64,000 nt of DNA from Apostichopus japonicus (lineage: Eukaryota; Echinodermata; Holothuroidea; Aspidochirotida; Stichopodidae): positions 12,024,499 through 12,088,498 of the forward strand of contig NC_092565.1 of NCBI RefSeq assembly GCF_037975245.1, written 5' to 3'. A model generated the notes under the pieces. That model saw only the letters and a list, made by a program, of their open reading frames with translations, had not been told where the DNA came from and ran no database searches. This document shows, in pieces, positions 25,481 through 38,588 of the stretch. Position 1 is the first letter of the stretch, and each line of letters starts with the position of its first letter. The position numbers were made by a program, and so were the translations under genes.

Positions 25481-26883
25481 TTTTTTTCAAAGCAAGATAT
25501 TTATTTCGGGTACAAATTGTGCCTAAAGCACTCCTACAACATTCTGATTTCTCACCTAAAACCTCTGGACACATGCACAATCAGCGTCCAGAGTCTAGTT
25601 GGTTAGGGTGTCTGCATATATAGCGGGAGATCCCTGTGTAGGCTGGAAGTTTTTTCACTGTTCTGGACTTGACAACTCACTTCAATTATATATAAATATA
25701 TATATAGGCTATATATCAGTCGAAAAAGTCGGGTTTACAAATTGTCATTTCTATGTACCGGGGAGCTTTTCGAGCTCATCATAATCAAGTTTAATTTCAT
25801 TCAAGGGTAAATATCCATCACTCTATCAACGGTTTACTTTTCATACTTTTCTTTAAGTACTATTAAATTATTCACTGATGGATTCGCATATTAGTTTGTG
25901 ATAGATCCTAGCCTAGCCTTATATCCTATCCTATACAAGTTATGTATGTACACAGTCATGCCCCTGATGACAAGAAAGCCACCTTTCTGTGCATAATGAT
26001 AAATCCAAATCCCTGCTTTCTTTCTCTTTATGTTTTTTCCGCCCGAGCAAGTTACCCATTTCATTTTGACCTCATCTCTGCAACTGACGTTAGGAAGATG
26101 GATTAAAACTCTCTCCTGAATGGAGTATCTATCTCCAATACATCTAAATGGCTATATCTATTCTGACATCATTACTTGCCATACAAATAGCGTGTCCTCA
26201 TTGCCTTATTTACGTCCAGCCTTGCGTAAATAGTCTTGTCTCATTTACGGTCGGTTACCGTTGCGGAGTGGACATGTTACCGTTAAGCCCTTTATCGACC
26301 CAATGGGGTTGTAAAGCTGAATCGAAGCAAAAAGAATCTAACTTGCTATTTATGACAGTGAACACACATTTTCCTCCTTTTTGAGCTCTTTAGAGGGATA
26401 ATAGGGGTATGATAATGGAGATTTAATGCCGGGAGGTTCCTGTCTTGATATCAATACCAGCTAATTAACACTCTTTAAAAACCCTCTACCAACAACAAAA
26501 AAAGAAAAGAAGGGAAATGAAAAGGTTAAAATCAAACAGAGTAAAGAGCCCCGCTATATGTACAGAATAACGTTACAGCCCTTGCTAATCCCCTTAAGAA
26601 CCGGTTTCAAACTTTCTACGGTGGCTTTATATGAACTTTTCAGAAAAAAATATTTTGCATTCAATGATAATGTTCAACGACTATCGTTACATTTGCTATT
26701 TTATTTTTTCTTTTAAGAGAATATTGTAAAATGATCACAAAATTGTCATAATGTATTCAAAGATTTTTTGTAAATGTTTGCCTTGTGAATACCTGATCCT
26801 TTGTTGTTTAAATAAAATAAAACTGTTAGCAAACTGCTTATCCACTAGAGAGCCTGTGTAAGAGAATGTGTAATTTAAGTAAG

Positions 26884-26940
26884 TTGGTCTGATGTTTCGA
26901 TCCTAGCAGGATCTTCTTCAGAGGCCAAATGACAAGTAAC
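26884..26940 (-). repeat. hammerhead-like retroelement remnant
   Basis: On the minus strand CTGAAGA-A-GATCC-TGCTA-GGATC-GAAAC spans 26921-26894. A perfect 5-bp stem (GATCC/GGATC) lies between a CTGANGA box and a GAAAC box, the core arrangement of hammerhead ribozymes (CUGAUGA...GAAA). Outer TTGG/CCAA pairing is also present. Such motifs occur in Penelope-like elements. The CTGAAGA core has A in place of U, so catalysis is doubtful. Confidence 0.4.
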
Positions 26941-28230
26941 AGTAACAGAAGGGACAAAAACACGCACAAAATACAGATAGGTTAATGTTTTGTTGTTCAT
27001 ATAGGCCTAATATGCAAAATTCGTTGTATTGTTATGATGTTTCTATATTTAATTTGGACTATCTGTTTTCCGAATCTCCCTATTGCTTTCTATGCATGGT
27101 TGTTCAATTGACTTAATATGATTTATTCTTATTCGAATAACGGTCCTCACTAATGATGATGACCTTGACTTGATATCGAGGTTTAAGGTGAAAAAAGGAA
27201 ATTTTTTCAAACTTTCACTGCTACAGTTTAACTGTCTACAAAATAGATATGATAAAATGCATAGAAAGAGGAAAAAGAAAAAGGAAAGGAAACATGTACA
27301 TATGTGCCTAACATTTTTTAAGGGTGAAGGGTGGGGTGAGTGGGGGAGCGTTGGGGGAGGGGAAATTTATCTATTCAACATTATGACTATAGTTTACGTT
27401 ATAGTTATTTAGAACCATAAACGACTTTCGCTCTATATAGATGTGTAAAGCACCTCATTTTGTCAGTCTGGAGAAGATTCTTACCACCAGACCATCCTCC
27501 CTCCGCACCCCCGGAACCCCCACCCGCCCCACCCCCATCCACAGTGTTGAATTCATTACTTAATTATCATTGAACATTGCATGTTAGTTTAAAGTTACTC
27601 CGAGAATAATTCTAATGTGATTCTAATTGTCTGGTCTTATAGGGTTTGTTTCACTTATTTTTTTTTTTTTTTGTGCTTTTCTTCAAGGTCAACAGTAGAA
27701 CCTTCCAAATATGGTAAAAGTAATATAATAGTAACAAATTTAGGTCACTCATATAGACAAATGTTTCAAGAGTATTTTACTAACCCATCCTCAAATTATG
27801 TTCAAACATTGATCGAGGCCTTTCGTTGTGCTAAGCCATTTTCTTTGTCTATATAGTGCGGGGATAACTTGAGCGGTGATAGCCTGTTGAAAATGAAACC
27901 TTTCAACAATTTTCAGATTTTTTTTCGGTGGGGGGGGGGTGGGAGGGGTGGGGTAGTTTACTAATGTATAATTATGGCTTGTACATAAGCCTGCGTTTGA
28001 CTTCAGCAACAGCTAGCTAAGACAGCATGTGTTTTCATGAATGTTTTACTATCATAATCCAAAATAGCAAATACGTAAACAATTATTTTCGATAATTAAT
28101 TAACCCTCAACCCGTCCTCCCTACCTGGTCTTACTAATCAATTAAATTTGTTTAAGCCTCTATACATCAACACCATTATTGTACTTTACTAAATACCATT
28201 TACTTGACTGTGTCCAAGAGTCATTTATCA

Positions 28231-28329
28231 ATCTAAGGGGACATCTATAGGGCCTCCGGACTCTTATCATATATACACAGATCTAAGGGGACATCTATAG
28301 GGCCTCCGGACTCTTATCCTATACACAGA
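28231..28329. repeat. 50-bp tandem duplication in intron 1
   Basis: Two copies start ATCTAAGGGGACATCTATAG at 28231 and 28281. They differ only by a CAT/CCT change and loss of a TA pair near the end. Confidence 0.9.
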
Positions 28330-31300
28330 TGGAGAGATTTCTAATGACCTGTAACTCATTACAGTTCTACAAACACTTCATTGTTATCACTCTATTGTTA
28401 TCAACGCTGTTCATAAAGGAGCTTATGTAGACAGACGAGGGGGTGCCTATTGTAACCAGCACATCATTTATCACGTTAAGGATAAGAGCCGTGATAGATA
28501 ATCGAGGGAACATCTTTAGAAATGGTGGGTAATTTAAAAGGAAAATTTGGTGGTAATTAGGATCTTTATTCATAAGATGATTGGAAAAGTGATAAATGAC
28601 TACATTTGAAGGGAGTTGTAATAAGGTGTCTTTCATCAATTGAACCCAAAGAGTGAATGGGCAAATAAAAAAGGAATGGAGGGGGGGGGGGGGGAGAGAG
28701 TCCAGGCAGATATAGCAGTATAAATGTATGGTATCTATACTATAGACTATATTAAACTAATCGACCTTTGTTAAAGCAGAGTCTAGGGTTAGCAGACAGT
28801 TATCCTTCAGTGTGTGTAAAGTGAGGTTTTAAACATGTCATTCAAGAAAAGGAAAAAGAACAAAAAAAAATAGAGTACATTACAGATTAAAAGACTTCGT
28901 TTAAAGTATAACCGATGCTCGGACACACACACAAAAGTTCCTGTGTGCTGTCAACTTGATTAATGGTATGATATGAGAATTGGAAGAATACCGTACACAA
29001 TGGCTCATTAAATGAACAATGGATGTGAATAATCTATCTCCAATAAGCGTAATTTCAACTTTCCTTTCAAATAACTTTGATAAATGATACATTGATACTC
29101 TTCATCTGAATCAAAGCTTTACTTACTGCTGAAAGTTCCTAATCAATTATTCCTTAATTATAAGGTTACTATATTCCCCTCCCCCCCCCCACCATCCTTT
29201 TAGTAACAGATATATCTTAAACTTTCCTTCACGCATAGATTTGAAAGGAATTTATCAGCTTATATATTAGTCCAAAATAAATTGCCTACAAATTCTGGCA
29301 TGATGCTAGGGAATATATATTCTTTATAGTTTAATTAATTGAAACTATACGACAGGCAGGCTATCAATTTTATATGACTTAAACCTTACACGAGAGAATG
29401 ACATATACACTTGGGGATAGTGTCATTAGCTTATCTGACGGAGGCTTTTGTTATTTTTTAAGTTCCAATTTGAATAGCCGATAGTGAACGATAAGGGTTA
29501 TCAGTTTCAAAATGCCACTTTACGCGGTGTATTTTACGGAAGTAGTCAAAATAAATGATAGTGATGGGTCTTTCGTAGGGTACGATACGGCGTCATGGGG
29601 AGCAACCACCTTTTTTTTTGGACGGGAGGGTGGGGGAGGGGGTAAGATGTTATGTCATTCAGGGGGAAGGATCTCCTCTTCGAGAAATTTGTAGTGAGAT
29701 GGATGGTGGTTAGATGCAACATTGTGCTATATTTTGTAACTTTTGAAACAAATTTGAAGAATTTGAAGAATTTTCAAGTGTTTACTTTGCACCACATATA
29801 AATGTTGTAAGTTTATCTCATGATCAGTAGAACATTTTACCTTGTGATATTCTGTCCGACGGTGGGCAGTCCCAACCCCTGATTTCATTTTATCCATACG
29901 TGCCCCCCCCCCCCCCCCGCGGATATGTCGTTTGACCCAAACTTAAAAATGACAATTTTGGAATAATTACAAGAACTGCTTTAGCACCCCTTACCCCCCC
30001 CCCCCCCCAAAAAAAACACAACTTCTAGTCCATTACGCGTAATTGAGAACGGAATCAAGCAGTACAGGTACATAACAAAATGATTATAACGGAATAAAAT
30101 AATTATGCACTTCTTGAATTGTTAACAATTTGTAAGTAATTTCAAATAGGTCGACCAACATTGATTGATTGATACAATTGGTAAATTAAAGGTCCCCTTT
30201 TATAGAGCAGCAGGCTTTGTTTTAACGAATCCATTCGATTTTTAAATTATCAATTTTGCCCAAACAACTGTTTGTAAATTAAACTTAGAACCTGCAAGTT
30301 CTAAAAAAAGGACGCACTTAGACCTAATTGGGTTTCTTCATTAAGTATTTGATTAAACGACAATTGAACAATTTGAGCGAAAGGATAGTGTTGTATATAT
30401 ATTTCATTGCAAGATGTTGCTTTAAGTCCAAAATGAATTTATTTGAGAAATCTTGAAAGGGTTCACAAAACAAAACGAAAAAAAAAGGAAAAAAAGAAAG
30501 AAATGAGGACGAGCATGATGGGTATAAGTTTCACTTTAACAAGGGGAGGGGCGAGGGAGGGGAAATGGTGGGGTTGTCAGTTAATATATCTCTCTACATA
30601 CCGTACCGTTTCTGTATATACATTGGTATATCTAATGACCTCTCATGTGGTTAAGTCTCACATAATCGTGTCATTTCCTTCAACCTGAGTAAACGCTTCT
30701 GGGGTTATTAGTTAACGGTATCAATATACAAAGGCCTTTAGTACACAAACGGTTTAAACATACGGAAATAGTTTCATTTTAAATCTAGGTTAAATCATTA
30801 AATTTGCTAAAGTAATAGTTTCCTTCTTTTCTTCTCATACATCTATTGGACAGTATTAGCTTCTCTTTTGTAAACAGAGTTGGTAAACAGGTTGGAGAAG
30901 TTCCTCGAAAAGCCTGTCATTATGAACGAAATCTTGACTTAAATCTGTGAAAAGCTGCTTTCTGTTTATTCCATAACCATAGTCATTGTGTATGATACGG
31001 TACCGTCTACCATGCGATGTATGTCAATCCACAACAAGGACATCATTTTGTGAACTTTCATGAATCATCTGTTTGTACTTATCATGATGCTAAGCTTATT
31101 AAACGTTGGCAACTTATTTACATTATAAAACCTTTTATTATTATTTTATACCTAGTGGATGAATATTCTATGCTACCTTTTCCCTTCTCCCCTCCTCCAC
31201 ATCCACCTCCACCCCATACCCCACCCCACCCTCAACAAGATGCAACCATTATACGCGATATGTACTTCCTCTTCAAACATTACTTTCTTTTCATCCAAAA

Positions 31301-33854
31301 TAGTTTGATTAATTATGCCCTCACTTCATGACTGAAAGTCATGGGTTCCACCAAGAAATCGGAACTAATAATCGGAATATATTATCAATCTTTAATACAC
31401 TATCTGAAAATATTTAAAGTTTTGAATAAAAGAGTTGTAGTTTTCTGTTCACGATTTTTCTTAACACACTATTATACTCGCTTATTGTAGTAACAACTCG
31501 TACAATGCTTTGTCTTAATTACTGGGTAGGTCAAGATTACATTCTTACAAAGTTAAATACACATCATGGAAATACATATAGAATACACACATATAATATA
31601 CACATACAATACACACATGGAATACACACAGAAACATACATCTTGGAAAAGAAACTTGTTGTTGTTAGTATATCTCTTTGCTGTAAGAACTGCCATCATT
31701 GTGTAAGCTTAGCAATTTTATTGTAAAAAAAATCTTCCTTCCCCTTATTTTCTAAACACTGTTTCTTACAAAAAAATGTTTTTGTAATAATCTATTGGAT
31801 TGAAATCTTTCTAATCAAATATTAATTCTTCTCATTTGCTATTTAAATGAATTGTATTTTCTTTTCATACTTGCTATAAAATTTACAAATTAAAAAAAAA
31901 TTGGGCAAATATAATAATAATAATAATAATCCAGGTTACCCTTGATTGTATATTCGACACATCTTCTGTGTTTAGCCTAATTTCATTAAGTTTTGAAACA
32001 CGATCAATATTGTTAATTTTGATCATTTCAAGAAATAAAATATGACATAACATAAAATTTCAGGTTTTAATATAATGATAGTATTATTGATCACACAAAA
32101 CCCAGCCCCTCTTGTTTTATACGACCCTTACATTATCAGTATTATTTTATCGTTTGCTTTGATCATCACATTAAAAAATCTCTTTCTTATTTTCTACATT
32201 AATCGTTGTTAAAATATTTCCATTCTATTCCATATTAAAATCCGTTATAATTGTAATTTATTGGTTTGCCTTTAGTCGAATTTTCATTCAAATATTTAAT
32301 TAAAAGTTTAAAATTGTTTAATTTCGTTCGGAAAGTGCTAAAAAACATCATTAAATTAAACTAATTATGAAAAAGTGTCTGGGCGATGGTGTGTTGAGAA
32401 CCTGCCTTAGATTAATTAACTATAACTTAATTATTAAGCTTCGAATAATGTAAAAGGAAAAATATAGAAAGGGGTTTTACTTTTGAGAAAATTGCGATCC
32501 TATTTTGAGTTGTAGTATTTTGGTTTGGTAAACTGGATTACCCCGCACCCCCCCCCCCCCAAAAGCAAAATAAAACGACTCAAAAAAAAGAACATAACAT
32601 AACATAACGGAAAAGCAAAGAAATCCAATTAACAGAGAACATTTGTAACATAGTCATCAGCGGCTAGTATAATAAGAAGTCAATTAGAGCCTTTCTGTCT
32701 AATTAGTTCATTATTAATACATGAGAGAGAACAAACTGGTCAAAACAATAAGGAAGTAAAACTAGTAATTTCTTCTTATATCCTTTTCTTTACACAAAAT
32801 CCCATCAAAGAATTGAATTGCGGAACAGTGACCCGAAATCCCGTGCGAGTGGATAGCGCACCGAGCCAATTGTTACATGTGAACTGTACGCTCTTTTGTG
32901 TACACATTGAGGGCTGAGTATGTGTCGTTTCTAAGGCACGACGTATATCTTAACTTTGTAGTATAAAGAATGAATACAAGAAGTGTTTAAGTTTGACATA
33001 AAAAAGACCTGTTTTTTCCGTTTTCTAAGACACCCATGGCGATGCGCTGCATTCAAAATCAATAAAAAAAAAGCACCTATGTTAAACTAACGACATTATA
33101 CCAAACATATATATCCTTTAAGTTGAGAAAACGAAATCAGAATTTCTGAAAACTAATCACGGTTGTGATAAAGTTTGAAGTTACTGTTGTCAGCATTCGT
33201 GTATTGTTACTTTGTATCGATTTTAATCAGAATTGCTTATAGTCCGTTGAGTCCTTTGTTATGTAAATATTTGAACATTTATATAAATATTCCAATATAT
33301 TTTTACAATAAGTTTTCAAGCCAGTCTAGGATGGATAAAACTTGATTGTATGTTCAACTTAAAAGTTTAATTAATTTAATTCTCTCCTTTGTTTTTTTTC
33401 TTTTTTAATTGTATTTGTGGTAGAATGAGTGAGTTATATTGTAATAGGAAACAAGGAATTAAACAAGTTGTTGATAATCGATCAACCAATTGCATGATCA
33501 TCTTCAACGAATTAAAATATTATTTGCATATTGTGGAAATTTATGTTTTATGAAATATTAACTGTTAATATGATAATAATCTGTATCATTGTAACAACAA
33601 TGGTTATATGTTGAATTGTACAATTGATACAAAATATCACTAGCAGAAAAAATCAACTTACATTTGGCTTTTCCCAATTCCGTGGTCCAGCTTTTAGATA
33701 CACCAACGATGTAGTGTATGCATACTATAAAATCATACGAGTAACTTTCACATATTAATATACATAGGCTACTTATATAAACCATAACTACCCCACCACC
33801 ACCCCCACCCCCACCCCCTAACAAAAAAAATGTAAATAATGTAAAAATGCTCAC

Positions 33855-34596
33855 CAGGAAACCGGTGTCCGGCAGCCAACATCCTATTTCTTGCTAGTAA
33901 CCATGGGTACAGTGAACCAAAGGGTTCTCTCGTGATAAGCTGACCCGATCCTGGGGATACTATGGTACCGAGCATACCCGCAGCGGCGCCTGAGTGTAGC
34001 CCGTGTGATTGCATTGCTAGGAAAGGGGAACCGTGTGCCGTGGACTGTAGCTGGTGCAGCCCCGATAAAAATGTTTGGGTAGTATGTGAGTTTAGGGCTT
34101 GCGGGGACAACCCAACCCCTGAAGTGGTGGAGGCTGACAGACCAAGACGAGAGGCTGAGAGGGTGTGACTAGGGGGAACCACAGAAGAGGATGAAAATCG
34201 GGTTTCCCCAGCACCACGGTGTCGCTTGAGTGAATGGAAAGCCCCCGAACCCAAGATAATGGGTTCAGAGCCCGGGGAGGTCAGTTTATTGGCTAGAATG
34301 CTCTGTCCGTGCCACGAGGGGAGGCCGAAGGGTGACATACTGGGTGAAAGGTCAGAGGAGTGTTGGTGGGTTATCTCCGGAGATGACGATTTCGAATGAA
34401 TCGGAGATGATGAATTCATTGACGACGGAGAGTCAGCCACAGGATAAAAATCATGAGGTTGGCTCCTGGTTTCCTCTTTCGATACCAAGGATTCGATACT
34501 AAATTTAGAAGTCTTTGAGAATGGTTTCTCCATCGTCCTATGAGGACTTGAAGACGCAGGATGATGTGGAGATGGCGGTTTCGTCTGCATCTTCAT
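33855..34596 (-). CDS. Emx: Emx exon 1: N-terminal region of the empty spiracles homeobox protein
   Basis: This encodes the first 247 residues and one base of codon 248. ATG at 34596 follows an in-frame TGA 15 bases upstream. Met22 (34533), just before KPFSKTSKFSIESLVSKE, is an alternative start closer to where vertebrate EMX proteins begin. FSIESLVSK (residues 32-40) is the conserved Emx N-terminal motif and fits the EH1 Groucho-binding pattern. The middle is Ser/Pro/His-rich and low complexity. REPFGSLYPWLLARNRMLAAGHRFP (223-247) matches the YPW and GHRF segment preceding the linker in EMX proteins. The donor is CCTG|GTGAGC. The protein is a sequence-specific nuclear transcription factor. 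The predicted 351 aa is longer than vertebrate EMX1/2 (roughly 250-290 aa), mostly because of the Ser-rich region. Confidence 0.93.
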
Positions 34597-35198
34597 TCTT
34601 TTATCAATTCAGACGGAAGTTAAAACAAAAGAGTGGGAATCAAACGTTGTCTCTTCAATGTTTTGAAGTATAGTCGAAAAAGAAAAGATATCACAATGAA
34701 TTTTTCGATGACGTAATGAACACACAAAAAACACACACACCAAGTATCAACGCCGATGTGACTCTATTTCATCCATAGGAATTCTCTGTAGTTTGTTCCC
34801 AAGAGACATTTTCAAGCCAGATGAAAAAGTTTTCCTGTTAAATATTAAACTTATTTAAAATAAAAGACTGTTCCGTAATACATCCGCTTGAAACAAGAAG
34901 ACGCTAAAAATATTTGAGTAATATGCTAAATAAGTTTTCCCGAAGCTTGGTTCGAGATTTGCTTCAAATCAATTCACCTCTTTCCCATGTGAATATATTT
35001 TGTCGCTATCAAAGGCCTCTTTGACACGACTCTGTGCTTGTGTCATCTAAGCATAACATAGGACTAGAGTACCCAGTTCAAAACCGCATGTAACGCCTCA
35101 CTCACCAACACAAGAAAACTTTGTACAAAAGTTTTTCCCCCACGTCAAACTGATACACACAGAAATTGAATAGTAAGTCATGTTTTCCCTCTCTGTGT

Positions 35199-35300
35199 TT
35201 TTGATTGGCTGTAAGATCTAAACAGAAAATGCTTTGACCAATCAGTGACTGCGGTAAAGATACCTGCCGTGTCTGCTGGTAGCTGTCAATCAAACACGTG
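35199..35300 (-). promoter_or_regulatory. candidate Emx upstream element: two CCAAT boxes, Pbx-Meis/Prep decamer, E-box
   Basis: About 600-700 bases upstream of the Emx ATG are ATTGG at 35204-35208 (CCAAT on the gene strand) and CCAAT at 35238-35242. CTGTCAATCA at 35283-35292 reads TGATTGACAG on the gene strand, an exact Pbx-Prep/Meis composite site, and a CACGTG E-box lies at 35295-35300. Four recognisable motifs in 100 bases of less AT-rich DNA suggest a promoter or proximal enhancer. No TATA box or initiator is assigned. Confidence 0.45.
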
Positions 35301-35840
35301 CATACATACATACAATATACTTGTAACTGTGCGTTGTGTATATGGAGTAAGAATAGTGTTGATAATCGCACAGCGTGGTAAACTAGCTTGGTCTAACCAA
35401 AGAAAAATTTAACCTTGCTTGCTCTATAGCAAACTTTTTGGGGAAAAATGATGATTGAGTTGTCCAGAATGTCAAACCACTTGATACTTTAATGGCGATA
35501 ATGAAAACAATGGTTTACGTTTTTGTGCTAATCAAGCTAATCATAGGATGGTTAACCTTCAGTACATGCATGAGCTTAAAGGCCTATATTTTTGCAGTGG
35601 TGTACACCGGATTTCAAAGCTGGGAAGGGGTGGGGGGGGGGCGAAGGAGGAAAAGAAGAAAATTGTACATTTCTTATGACTGATCCTGTGGAAGAGCCTG
35701 AACCTGTATGACAGGGTCAGAGGAGAAGGAATGAATTTATAAAAGAGCGGGTGTGGGCCTGGCCCTTGTAACTGACTGATTCCCATGTAGGGGGACCTAG
35801 GGTCTGGGGGTCCTCCCCGTAAAATTCTTTGTAAAGTTAG

Positions 35841-35910
35841 CGCGTCTAATGGTACATTCATATTTAGAATATAGATTAGGTCCATAGTTAGCTCTCAAAC
35901 AAGGTTCTGA
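35841..35910 (-). repeat. dispersed repeat family 1, copy 1
   Basis: The reverse complement (AACCTTG...ACCTAATCTATATTCTAAATA...GTACCATTAGACG) aligns with the cores at 40701, 42645 and 52070. Poly-G flanks it on the 3' side. It is diverged. Confidence 0.55.
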
Positions 35911-36068
35911 GGTGGGGAGGGGGGGGGGGGTTGGGGTGAACCCCTATATTATTGGTGTAATTCGTCCCGTCAGAATGTAAAACATACCCCGAACCACCCC
36001 ACCCCACCCCACCAATGATGTGAGGATTGGGGGTGCTTCAGTCTATACCGGTTTCCCTTTGGAATCTC

Positions 36069-36122
36069 CACATACCCAGCCTCATCCCCAGCCTCATCCC
36101 CAGCCTCATCCCACCTCACCCC
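36069..36122. repeat. CAGCCTCATCCC 12-bp tandem repeat
   Basis: Three perfect 12-bp units are followed by a decayed ACCTCACCCC unit. The open frame across it (GDEAGDEAGDEAG) is a repeat artefact. Confidence 0.85.
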
Positions 36123-36374
36123 AGTATTTCCAATTATCATTATCATTTTGATTTGAAGCTGCAACATAGCTGAATTTTCATTTTCTCTTCCAAGTGGAAT
36201 ACAAAAACCAAACGCGTTCAATCGAGAATATGGATGATAGTAGGTGGTCTTTTCTGGGGCCCATAGGTTACTAGTGGGGGGTCATTGATGCAGACAAGAA
36301 GGGGTAGGATAAGTTGGAGGAGCAGAAGTATATGAACGAGATTTGTGTCATTATGACTTTCCTTCAATGGGACC

Positions 36375-36482
36375 ACTGTATAGTGTATTTTCCGTACTGA
36401 CACTGTATAGTGTATTATGCGTACTGACACTGTATAATGTATTATCCGTACTGACACTGTATAGTGTATTTTCCGTACTGAC
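36375..36482. repeat. 27-bp minisatellite, four copies
   Basis: Units of ACTGTATAGTGTATT plus TTCCGTACTGAC start at 36375, 36402, 36429 and 36456. The unit length is a multiple of three, so a 150-codon minus-strand frame stays open with a nine-residue repeat (VRKIHYTVS). No signal supports translation. Confidence 0.9.
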
Positions 36483-37381
36483 ATTAATACGGTAAGTTTA
36501 AAACGTTTTCTAATGTAAGGAAGTGAATAAAAGTAGAAACTTAAGAAGTATATATACCCAAGCATGACAACTGTACTCATGTACAAGTCCACCATTTCTC
36601 GAATATATTTCGTTGACGTAGTAAGGAGGGGCCCCGTCTTAGCAATATAGGATTCATTCCAAATGAGCATCTACAGGTTCTATCTCTATCTGGGAACTCC
36701 AGATGTCCGCATGTGGCGTTTTTAGGCCCTTTTTAGTACGTGATGGGGTCCTTTTGGTGTAAAATACACGTTTAATATGTACCGTAATTCTAGCTGCCTC
36801 TCCGGCCTAGTATTACGAAGGCGTCATCGGATGGATCGTTAGTTCTCTGCGGTAATTGTCAACGGGCCCCTCTGGAGCATGGCGAAAATCAGGATTTAAA
36901 AATAACAATGATATGAATTTTTCAACGGTTCGAATATGACTCTGCCTGCCTCTATCCAAGTATTGGGCAGCCTAAAATATGTCTAACTATCGCCCCAGCT
37001 CTCATAGACTCCTATTTTATTTATTGCCGCCGAGAGTAGCAGGTGTGTAATTTAAATACGCATATTAGCATACAGTGGGTCCTGATAACACTGTACTACG
37101 TGTATACATACAACCTGCATTGACAATACGATTAATTCCTGTGATTAAAGTCAACTAACAATAAGGTGTGGCTAAGAAGTCCTTAATTGATTGGGCTAAT
37201 GAATTGTCCATTGATGACCTCTTATTGATCACATCCATTGCAACATAATGCTTCAGTTTTCAGTATTGCAAATGTTTGTGTTAGTGACGTACGGTATAAT
37301 AAGTGTTCGTAAAAGAAAATCTTAAATGCATTATAGGTAAACAAATAGTTTAGGCCAGAGAAAAATCAGAGATGAATAATA

Positions 37382-37501
37382 TTGAGGGCGCTAAGCCTTT
37401 TAAACATTTTGCAATGTCTATCAACGTGTTGATCTATTGGAAAGCTGGAGCATATCAACATTCACATTCTGATGAATTCACTCGGTAAGAAGACGCCCTC
37501 A
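37382..37501. mobile_element. possible small MITE with TTGAGGGCG ends
   Basis: TTGAGGGCGCTAAG on the left and GAAGACGCCCTCAAA on the right form roughly 9-10 bp terminal inverted repeats around about 100 bases without coding capacity. No convincing target-site duplication is seen. Confidence 0.4.
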
Positions 37502-37979
37502 AATCTTCTCATCTGACATAACGTATGTTTATGGGACTTTAATTTTTTAAGTTTTGTATCTATTTACACTTTTTTTCATGATTTTAACACTTCCTCTTTG
37601 TAACTATTCTGTTCACTTTGTGTTCCTGTTTTCCTGTTTTATCTTCTTTGCGAATCTGGAGGTTCACTTTAATTTATTCAAAGATGTGTCAATGTCATTG
37701 CGATGTGAGGAAATGTTTAAAGAGAATAATCCAACTGTTCTTGGAAAGGACAGTCTGACGAAAGATCAAATTATCTTCTCTGTGTCAAGCTAAAATTGTG
37801 TGTGTGGAGGGGGTGGGGGGAGAGGGGGTGTTAGTGTAGAGAAAAATATCATGCATGCGCATTATCATCGTGGGTGGAACGGAACATTTGACATTTTTAG
37901 GTTGACATGGTTGTAAGGGTGTTTTCTTTCCCTTAGAGAGTTTTTGGTAAAATAAAAGCTGTCTAAAGATACAAAAAGG

Positions 37980-38149
37980 TGCTCCTGATATGTTGCAACT
38001 CTTGAAACAGTGTTATACTTTTTTACCGTACACTAGGAATTATTATATTATTCTGTCTGCCAGTGAGGGGAGGCTGACGCCCCCCTTGATTTTGTATCTG
38101 GGGCATAAAGCTACCCCACCCCATCAAGTATACGTGGCTGCGCCCCTGC
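37980..38149. mobile_element. truncated hAT-like MITE (related to 45065-45413)
   Basis: The right end GTGGCTGCGCCCCTG gives a CAGGGGCGCAGCCA terminal sequence, and the internal ATTCTGTCTGCCAGTG...CTTGATTTT block matches the copy at 45290-45345. The left end is not recognisable. Confidence 0.45.
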
Positions 38150-38588
38150 CGACAACAAACTGCACTTTACGAAGCGATACCAAATTACCGAGATACTCCT
38201 AAATGCGTTTCACTTCAGCACAATGACGTCAACCGAACAAGGGTTATATATAAACATAAAACAAAAGAACAAAGGGAAGGGGAAAAACAATACCCTTTCT
38301 TATACCTGCGTATAGATCTATACATCCACATATGCCAGACGAATTGCAGTCATGCTATATGTATCCCTCCGCGGTATCAAAGTAGGTCAATATCAGGGAA
38401 TAATTTCAGCATTGCAATTGCGCGTTATACATTTTTGTGATGTAATATGTTTTATGGTCGGTATACGGAGTAGAAATCTGACAGACAACCTATGTAGGGT
38501 GAAGATGAAACTATGCCTATACAAGCCTACTAAACTTTGATAAATCTTTGCCAAAATGGGACAACGCTTGCTTAATCTTAATTGTATA

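Noticed and set aside
28367-28639. 90-codon minus-strand frame in Emx intron 1
   Set aside because: It is hydrophobic with no recognised motif; a retroelement scrap is possible, but I cannot support it.
33962-34168. Cys-rich plus-strand open frame
   Set aside because: It is the antisense shadow of Emx exon 1, which has clear homology.
36218-36670. 150-codon minus-strand open frame with a nine-residue repeat
   Set aside because: The repeat is a 27-bp minisatellite whose length is a multiple of three; the rest has no motif.
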